NCBI GenBank assembly: GCA_964549495.1
Contig: CAZJWJ010000060.1
Location: 1-31,841, forward strand
Direction: 5' to 3'
Source of the DNA: JACKBJ01 sp964549495
GTDB lineage: Bacteria > Chloroflexota > Anaerolineae > Epilineales > Epilineaceae
Length of the DNA stretch: 31,841 nucleotides
Positions within the stretch are counted from its first letter, which is position 1, and each line of letters opens with the position of its first letter. The notes beneath the pieces are model-generated. The model was not told the DNA's origin and searched no databases. It worked only from the letters and a program-made list of their open reading frames with translations. Position numbers and translations under genes: made by a program. Of this stretch, positions 27,104-31,841 are shown piece by piece.

Positions 27104-27526
27104 ATGATCCAGGACATTTCCGAGCTCGAGCCGATCCGTCTCGGCGTGATCGAGCTGCTACGGTCCCAGCTTCCCGAGCTGATGGCGATCTACGCCTTCG
27201 GCAGCCTCGTGACCGGCCAGGCGGACGCGGAGAGCGATCTCGACCTCGCGGTCTTGGTCCCTGGCTACGCAGATCCGGTGCAGCTCTTCGACTTGTCGGG
27301 ACGCCTGGCCGACATCGCCGGCCGGCCGGTGGACCTGCTCGACTTCCGAGCCGCTTCCACGGTCATGCAGCATCAGGTCTTGACCACCGGCGTTCGGCTC
27401 TGGGCAGACGGTGTGGAGGCCGGGCTCTTCGAATGCGCGGTGCTCAGCGAGAAGACGGCGCTGGACGAGGCGCGGGCCGGCCTCTTGGCCGACATCGCCG
27501 CGCGGGGGGCCGTCCATGGCCGATGA
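27104..27526 (+). CDS. mntA: MntA-type minimal nucleotidyltransferase antitoxin
   Basis: The product is 140 residues. It carries the complete MNT signature GS-x10-DxD: Gly 33/Ser 34, then Asp 45 and Asp 47 within FGSLVTGQADAESDLDLAVL, and a third acidic residue in RPVDLLDF. In type VII systems MntA AMPylates the HEPN toxin HepT and so neutralises it. Its stop overlaps the next gene by 11 nt. The order antitoxin-toxin and the partner's intact target motif make the assignment strong. It has no ribosome site and is probably translated from a leaderless mRNA. Confidence 0.9.
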   Translation: MIQDISELEPIRLGVIELLRSQLPELMAIYAFGSLVTGQADAESDLDLAVLVPGYADPVQLFDLSGRLADIAGRPVDLLDFRAASTVMQHQVLTTGVRLWADGVEAGLFECAVLSEKTALDEARAGLLADIAARGAVHGR

Positions 27527-27947
27527 GGTGCTGCTCAGCAAGGCCGCGACCATCGAGCGCTGCGTTGCCCGCGCTCGCGAGGAGTACGCCGAGGACCCGG
27601 ATGGCTTCGCCGAGGACCCGACCCGTCAGGACGCGGCAGTGCTCAACATCCAACGCGCCTGCGAGGCCGCGCTCGACATGGGGCAGCACCTGATCCGCCG
27701 CGAGGGCCTGGGTCTGCCGCAGAGTGCGCGGGACGTCTTCACCTTGCTGGCGCGCGGTGGCTGGATCGATGCCTCGCTCGAGGAGCCGCTCCGGCGCATG
27801 GTCGGCTTTCGCAACATCGCGGTGCACGACTACCAGCGCCTGCAGCTGCCCATCGTGATCGCCGTCATCAGCCGCCATCTCGAGGAGCTGCTGGCCTACT
27901 CGAAGTCGATCCTGCTGAAGGATGCCGGAGTGGCGGGCAACTCTTGA
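27516..27947 (+). CDS. hepT: HEPN-domain toxin HepT (DUF86)
   Basis: The product is 143 residues, all helical in style. The HEPN RNase motif Rx4HxY is intact: Arg 99, His 104 and Tyr 106 in FRNIAVHDY. In studied systems the Tyr is the residue AMPylated by MntA. Other family blocks are NIQRACEAALDMGQHLIRR and ISRHLEELLAYSKSIL. A 30-residue acidic stretch near the N-terminus (YAEDPDGFAEDPTRQ) is typical. ATG 27516 lies in the end of mntA. The gene converges with the Kelch gene, 28 nt away. Confidence 0.92.
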   Translation: MADEVLLSKAATIERCVARAREEYAEDPDGFAEDPTRQDAAVLNIQRACEAALDMGQHLIRREGLGLPQSARDVFTLLARGGWIDASLEEPLRRMVGFRNIAVHDYQRLQLPIVIAVISRHLEELLAYSKSILLKDAGVAGNS

Positions 27948-27975
27948 TCGATGTGACTTCGCTTGCCCGTGCGGC

Positions 27976-29601
27976 TCAGCGTTCCAGACGAGGTAGTAGA
28001 ACTCCAATACAGGATGGGACCGCCAAAGGCATCACGTTGTTGTCCTCGTTGGACTCGATGACCTCGTCGTCCGCATCGACCACGATGGGCTGCTCGATGG
28101 TGGCAGCAGAGACCTCGGGATCGTGCAGCTCGATCGAGCCTCCTGCCGCGAGGCCGTCGGCCTCTAGCTCGAAGTGCCCGGAGGCGTCCCGGACCACGAA
28201 GCGCCCAGCCGCGGCACCGCCGCTGTTCTCGACGATGGCGAAAAGGCCGGCCCGGCCACAGTCCTCCCAGGCCCATCCTTCCAGATCGGGAAGCTCCGCG
28301 GCGGACGTTGGCGTCGCCTCGCGGGTCGGGCTCGGCTCGCCGGTGGGGACCTCGGTGGGCTGCGGTGCGCCCGGCTCCCACCACTCGACGATGGTCGAGA
28401 AATCCAGGCCCGCGATCAGCCCGCCGCCGAGGACGTAGAAGCGCTCGCCGACGGCCGCGGCGGCGATGCCGTGGCGCGCGGTGGGCATCGGAGCGGCCAC
28501 CGACCATGTGCGGGTCGCCGGGTCGTAGACGTAGTGGTCGCGGTAGGTTGCGGGGGCATTGCCGAAGGTCTCGCCACCGGTGATGTGGATGCGTCCGTCG
28601 CGGGTGGCCGCTGCCGAGCAGCCGCCGCAGGCGCCGGGCATGTCGGGCAGGCGCTCCCAGCTGCCGGTGGCCGGATCGAATGCCTCCAAGATGCCCGATC
28701 GGTCGCCCAGGCCGAAGCCGCGGCCGGCCAATACGTAGACCTTGCCGCCGCTGGCCGTCCCGCCCAAGTGCTCGCGCGGGGTGGGCAGGCCCGGTGCGAT
28801 CGACCAGCTGTCGGTGGCGATCTCGTAGACCCACATCTCGTCCTGGGCCGCGGCTTCGCTGACGCCGCCGCCGACGTAGATGCGCCCGTCCACGTGGGCC
28901 GCGAAGTGGGCGCCGCGCGGACCGGGCATGTCGGCCATGCGCGTCCACGCATCGGTCTCGGGATCGTAGGCGTCCAATCGCGAGGTGGCCTCGCGCACGT
29001 TCAGACGGCCCGTGTAGCCGCCCGTAAGCCAGACCTTGCCCTCGGCGGCCACCATGGCCGGGTGGTGCACCGCCACCGGCATGTCGGCTTTGCGCTCCCA
29101 GGCGTTGTCGCTGGTGTCGTAGGCCCCGAACCAGTTGCCGACGCTGCCGCGCGGCTCGGTGAAGCCGCCGCCGGTGTAGATCACCTGGCCGATGGCCGCG
29201 CCGGCCACCTCGGCGATGGGCACCGGGATGGCCGCGCCTTCGTGCCACCGGCCCGGGTCGGGGATGGGGGTCGGTTGGTCCTGAGACGGCTTCTCGAGCT
29301 TGGGCGTCGAGCGATCGCCGCTCGGTGCCGACAATTGCCCGATGTCCGGCCCCTCTTCCGTCGCATCGGATTCGTCGCCGAGGCCCAGCCAGTGCAAGAG
29401 CCGGTCCCAGAGCGAGGGTGGCGAGGTCTCGTGATGGGCAATCGGCGTTGAGGCCGGTTGCCATCCGACCTCCGCGGCATACACCTCGCCCGCGCCGGCC
29501 GCCGAGGTGACGAGCAAGAGTCCGATCAGCAGGAGCGTAGGGCGCAGCTGTGTTCGAGACCGACCGGAATGCCACGACGACGGTTCGGGGAAGCCCTTCA
29601 T
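27976..29601 (-). CDS. Exported Kelch-repeat protein with CARDB domain
   Basis: The product is 541 residues. A signal peptide (hydrophobic about 22-38, ending VYAAEV) precedes a Ser/Pro/Glu linker. Six Kelch repeats follow with paired glycines: IYTGGGFTEP, VWLTGGYTGR, IYVGGGVSEA, VYVLAGRGFG, IHITGGETFG and FYVLGGGLIA, giving a six-bladed propeller. A Thr/Pro linker leads to a CARDB-type beta-sandwich with DDEVIESNEDNNV. The last residues (SCIGVLLPRLER) resemble the LP motif of other exported proteins here. ATG 29601 has GGAGG 8 nt upstream; an in-frame GTG at 29610 overlaps that site and is less likely. The ligand is unknown. Confidence 0.88.
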   Translation of the reverse strand: MKGFPEPSSWHSGRSRTQLRPTLLLIGLLLVTSAAGAGEVYAAEVGWQPASTPIAHHETSPPSLWDRLLHWLGLGDESDATEEGPDIGQLSAPSGDRSTPKLEKPSQDQPTPIPDPGRWHEGAAIPVPIAEVAGAAIGQVIYTGGGFTEPRGSVGNWFGAYDTSDNAWERKADMPVAVHHPAMVAAEGKVWLTGGYTGRLNVREATSRLDAYDPETDAWTRMADMPGPRGAHFAAHVDGRIYVGGGVSEAAAQDEMWVYEIATDSWSIAPGLPTPREHLGGTASGGKVYVLAGRGFGLGDRSGILEAFDPATGSWERLPDMPGACGGCSAAATRDGRIHITGGETFGNAPATYRDHYVYDPATRTWSVAAPMPTARHGIAAAAVGERFYVLGGGLIAGLDFSTIVEWWEPGAPQPTEVPTGEPSPTREATPTSAAELPDLEGWAWEDCGRAGLFAIVENSGGAAAGRFVVRDASGHFELEADGLAAGGSIELHDPEVSAATIEQPIVVDADDEVIESNEDNNVMPLAVPSCIGVLLPRLER

Positions 29602-29679
29602 TTCCTGCACCTCCGTGTACTCTGCGGCCGGTCTACTACAAGGGCTTGGACGGCAGCGAGCCCTCGAACGTGACGGAAA

Positions 29680-30057
29680 TCAGCCCAGGGCCGCTCGGAG
29701 TTGCGTCTCGAAGTCGGTCACCGACTTGCCGCAGCGCTCCAGGTCCGTAGCGTCCAACAAGAGCTCCCAGCCGTCTTCGGTCCGCCCGAGCACGCAGGGC
29801 GTTCGACCCTCGCTGGCCGCCACTAGATCCGGATCACGCTCGTCGAGGTGGATCATGCGCAGTGGAACTTCGAGACGCGAACGAAGGTCCTTGAATTCCG
29901 CCTTCTCGGTCAGCGCGCCGTGGCTGATGTCACAGAGCGCGCAGTGCGCCGTGCCGCGGAGCTTGCCGATCAAGTAGCGCAGCTCGCCGAGGAGGCTGCC
30001 CTCGGCGTGGTAGATCCCGACCAGCTCGGCAAAGCGCGGCGACGACTCACTTGGCAT
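29680..30057 (-). CDS. Conserved small protein with CxxC motif, function unknown
   Basis: The product is 125 residues. The N-terminal half, GIYHAEGSLLGELRYLIGKL then GTAHCALCDISHGALTEK, is a pattern I recall from uncharacterised bacterial proteins with a conserved HCxLCDI(S/T)H block. The CxxC and flanking His residues could bind metal. The second half has RMIHLDERDPDLVAASEG and LLLDATDLERCG. GAGGAA lies 9 nt before the ATG. It is upstream of the Kelch gene on the same strand, with a 78-nt gap, so it may share a transcript. No signal peptide is present, so it is cytoplasmic. Confidence 0.75.
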   Translation of the reverse strand: MPSESSPRFAELVGIYHAEGSLLGELRYLIGKLRGTAHCALCDISHGALTEKAEFKDLRSRLEVPLRMIHLDERDPDLVAASEGRTPCVLGRTEDGWELLLDATDLERCGKSVTDFETQLRAALG

Positions 30058-30101
30058 GGCGCTTCGTTCCTCGGCCTCCGAGAGGGAATGTCGAGTCCGG
30101 T

Positions 30102-30518
30102 CTAGCCCGACGACTTGTAGGGCAGGCTCTCGAGTTCGATCTCGTCAGTAAGGGACTCGAACTCCGGGTCCTTGTGAAGCAGACTCAGACCTTCCACTTT
30201 GGCGACGGCAGCGATCAATGCATCGGCCAGCGACACGCTGTGTCTGGCCTTGATCCGGCCGGCGGTGAGGATGACGGGCTCATCAAAGGATTCCACGAAC
30301 CGGGCCGGCAAGCGCTTGGCTAGAGCGTAGCGCCGATCTGCTTCGGCTATTCCGCTGCGCTGCAAGGAGATGTAGTAGATCTCGAGCAGGCTGACCCAGG
30401 TGATGGTCGGCGTAGCCTGGCGCAGGATCGCCTCCACGCGATCCGCGCCGGGCTCGTCCTCGATCAATGTCATGAGCGCCGAGGTGTCGAGAACGCAGGC
30501 CTCAGTTCTCGCGCTCAC
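30102..30518 (-). CDS. PIN-domain toxin (VapC type)
   Basis: The product is 138 residues. All four acidic residues of the PIN RNase site are present: Asp 11 (VLDTSALMTLI), Glu 46 (WVSLLEIYYI), Asp 99 (VSLADALIAAVA) and Asp 117 (LLHKDPEFE). VapC-type toxins cut tRNA or rRNA when freed from their antitoxin. The GTG start at 30518 lies inside the antitoxin gene (17-nt overlap) with GAGG a few bases upstream. The partner is an AbrB-fold antitoxin, so this is a complete type II pair. Confidence 0.92.
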   Translation of the reverse strand: MSARTEACVLDTSALMTLIEDEPGADRVEAILRQATPTITWVSLLEIYYISLQRSGIAEADRRYALAKRLPARFVESFDEPVILTAGRIKARHSVSLADALIAAVAKVEGLSLLHKDPEFESLTDEIELESLPYKSSG

Positions 30519-30741
30519 GGTCCTCGCGCCGCGCTTCGATCAAAGCCTCGAGCAGATCCTCGCCTCGTCCTCGACCGCGAAGCGCCCGAATCGGGTCGTG
30601 TGGAATGGGAATGACCCGGATCGACTCGCCATCATCGATCCATGCCAGCCTATCGCCCGCCTCGATCCGATGCTTCCGGCGGATCTCAGCAGGGATTACC
30701 GTCTGTCCTCTACGGGATACGGAGGTTTCCGAGCGTGCCAT
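30502..30741 (-). CDS. AbrB/MazE-fold antitoxin (VapB type)
   Basis: The product is 79 residues. The swapped-hairpin DNA-binding domain is clear: SVSRRGQTVIPAEIRRKHRI then EAGDRLAWIDDGESIRVIPI. The charged C-terminal tail (EALIEARREDREREN) would bind and block the PIN toxin. ATG 30741 is preferred over 30756 because it begins the conserved domain and sits 6 nt after a -10 box. Such antitoxins repress their own promoter, and the promoter just upstream contains short palindromic bases that could be bound. Confidence 0.92.
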   Translation of the reverse strand: MARSETSVSRRGQTVIPAEIRRKHRIEAGDRLAWIDDGESIRVIPIPHDPIRALRGRGRGEDLLEALIEARREDREREN

Positions 30742-30747
30742 AACGGC

Positions 30748-30776
30748 ATGATACAAGTCAATTCCGCATAATGCAA
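30748..30776 (-). promoter_or_regulatory. Leaderless-type promoter of the AbrB/PIN pair
   Basis: On the minus strand TTGCAT (30771-30776), 17 bp, TATCAT (30748-30753), then 6 nt to ATG 30741. No ribosome site fits. Confidence 0.65.
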
Positions 30777-30814
30777 GCCGTTTCGAGTATGTGCCTTGTA
30801 GCTCTGTGAAGATC

Positions 30815-31837
30815 TCAGTCCGTTCCTGCTTCGTGGTCGATCAACTCGATGATCAAGTGTCCCCAGGTGCTGCCAACGAAGGCATGGTGTTCCAGGACGA
30901 ACCCCAGCCCAGGGCAGAAAGTCCGAGTGCAGCAGCGGTCGTTGGGGCCCCAATTCGCGACGGTACATGCTTCGCCCGTGATCCCGCTGGTCTCGACATC
31001 CCGAACGTCGACCACGCTCCACGTCCACGGTCGGTAGGGCTCCACGTCGCTCGGATTTGGCCAGGACTCTCCGATCGCGCTTCCCCGGCGCCATGATGGG
31101 AAGGGCATGTGGGTCCAGGGATCGTTGAATGGCAGTTGCTGTAAAAGCGTCACCGCGGCCTTCGGATGCCCCGAGCCCCCCTCGCCAGGGCTCTGCGTCG
31201 GTGGCATCGGCGGTTGGTCGAGGCTCGTGAGCAGTGCCTCAGCAGCAACCTCGTCCGGCAATCGGTAGATGTCCCGACCATCGAGCAGGATCCAGCCTTG
31301 GCTTGGGTCGGATGGGCTGTCGACCAAAGGGGCCCGGCAGTGCTCGGTGTTCGGGGCCATGCGGCGGTCGAGCAGGGCGATCAAGCGATCCGCTGGCAGC
31401 GATTCCAATCGGGTGACCGTCTCGGTGACGACCGTGCTGCAGCCCAGACCCATCTCCCACTGATGCATTCGGTAGGTCCATCGATGGCCCGGAAGGAGCG
31501 GGTAGGCGCGGAGCGCTTCGCGCTGCGCTTGCCTCGCTGTCCGTGGATCGAAGGTTGGGCGTGGCTCCGACGGGGGCATCGAGGCATCGCTTGGTGCTAG
31601 GGTTGCCGTAGCGACGGACCGCACCGGATAGAAGGGGGCGCGGCCAGGACCGGATGGAGTCCGATCGATCGGTGTGACGGTGGCTTCGACCAGCGGCAGG
31701 TCCAACTCGCGAGTGCGAAGCTGCGTCGGATCTCCTTCGGAATCACCAGGTTCTGCGGGCCGCCTGGGGTAGTCCAGCCCCAAGGCCTGTTCAGCGACAG
31801 TTAGAATTGGACAGCGGCGACAGTTAGAAACCCCCAC
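30815..31837 (-). CDS. Cys-rich secreted-type protein, probably missing its native N-terminus
   Basis: The visible frame gives 340 residues. I do not recognise a family. The conserved-looking part starts near LLPGHRWTYRMHQWEMGLGC and includes SQGWILLDGRDIYRLPDE, PYRPWTWSVVDVRDV, GEACTVANWGPNDRCC and FCPGLGFVLEHHAFVGST. The many cysteines suggest an exported, disulfide-bonded protein, yet no signal peptide or lipobox is present. The first residues (MGVSNCRRCPILTVAEQ) are encoded by 13-bp direct repeats at the window edge. The original start was probably replaced by a rearrangement or insertion. The frame is nearly open to the edge, so the 5' end is unresolved. Confidence 0.6.
   Translation of the reverse strand: MGVSNCRRCPILTVAEQALGLDYPRRPAEPGDSEGDPTQLRTRELDLPLVEATVTPIDRTPSGPGRAPFYPVRSVATATLAPSDASMPPSEPRPTFDPRTARQAQREALRAYPLLPGHRWTYRMHQWEMGLGCSTVVTETVTRLESLPADRLIALLDRRMAPNTEHCRAPLVDSPSDPSQGWILLDGRDIYRLPDEVAAEALLTSLDQPPMPPTQSPGEGGSGHPKAAVTLLQQLPFNDPWTHMPFPSWRRGSAIGESWPNPSDVEPYRPWTWSVVDVRDVETSGITGEACTVANWGPNDRCCTRTFCPGLGFVLEHHAFVGSTWGHLIIELIDHEAGTD
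31794..31829. repeat. 13-bp direct repeats, possibly an insertion-sequence end
   Basis: GCGACAGTTAGAA occurs at 31794-31806 and 31817-31829, a 23-bp period, separated by TTGGACAGCG. Repeated short blocks near a terminus are typical of IS21-type elements, among others, but no transposase is in the window. Confidence 0.5.
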
Positions 31838-31841
31838 GAGG

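Noticed and set aside
28174..29451. 425-residue plus-strand open frame over the Kelch gene
   Set aside because: It is antisense to six clear Kelch repeats and has shadow-type composition.

Overview
The window is a GC-rich bacterial chromosome segment. Repeated Thr/Pro-rich linkers joined to short V-Y-L-P-F-L-like motifs, secreted beta-propeller proteins (NHL, Kelch), von Willebrand A proteins and a DUF1028 protein suggest the phylum Chloroflexota (Anaerolineae/Caldilineae/Ardenticatenia-like). This assignment is an inference from protein style; no rRNA or other marker gene is present. I see no rRNA, tRNA or CRISPR array.

Layout. 184-3672 (-) is a large exported NHL-propeller protein with two VWA domains. 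3952-7374 (+) is a purine operon, purE-purC-(two small membrane proteins)-purM, followed by a Uma2-family nuclease gene at 7406-8005. About 8035-10500 is an accessory island on the minus strand: an AbiEii-like nucleotidyltransferase, a 600-base gene-free stretch with a 22-bp-period tandem repeat and a 16-bp inverted repeat, a DUF6980-like protein and an unknown 84-residue protein. 10504-12174 (-) carries a NYN/OST-HTH RNase-like gene, apparently started by ATT, and a membrane-anchored partner. 12376-16662 (+) carries a secreted DUF1028 protein and the folate operon pabB-pabA-pabC.

16726-20449 (-) is a translationally coupled three-gene operon: a secreted carboxypeptidase-regulatory-like repeat protein, an ECF sigma factor, and a transmembrane protein whose cytoplasmic/extracytoplasmic layout fits an anti-sigma factor. 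The outer domain of the latter shares a GLC-x-G motif with the secreted protein, so the operon may be a self-sensing envelope system. 20592-22049 (+) is a lipoprotein with a TIM-barrel glycosidase signature. 22185-24151 (-) encodes a YHYH-domain protein and an unknown membrane-anchored protein; divergent from them, 24314-27051 (+) encodes a YtkA/FixH-like lipoprotein and a beta-propeller lipoprotein. 27104-27947 (+) is a MntA/HepT toxin-antitoxin pair. 27976-30057 (-) has a Kelch/CARDB exported protein and a small CxxC protein. 30102-30741 (-) is an AbrB/PIN (VapBC-type) pair. 30815 to the right edge is a Cys-rich secreted-type protein that seems to have lost its N-terminus at a junction with 13-bp direct repeats, possibly an insertion-sequence end.

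Translation start architecture is mixed. Several genes have Shine-Dalgarno sequences, but at least three unrelated genes have the pattern TTGC-type -35, 17-18 bp, TAnnnT -10, 6 nt, ATG, which predicts leaderless mRNAs. Many operon genes overlap by ATGA or TGATG.
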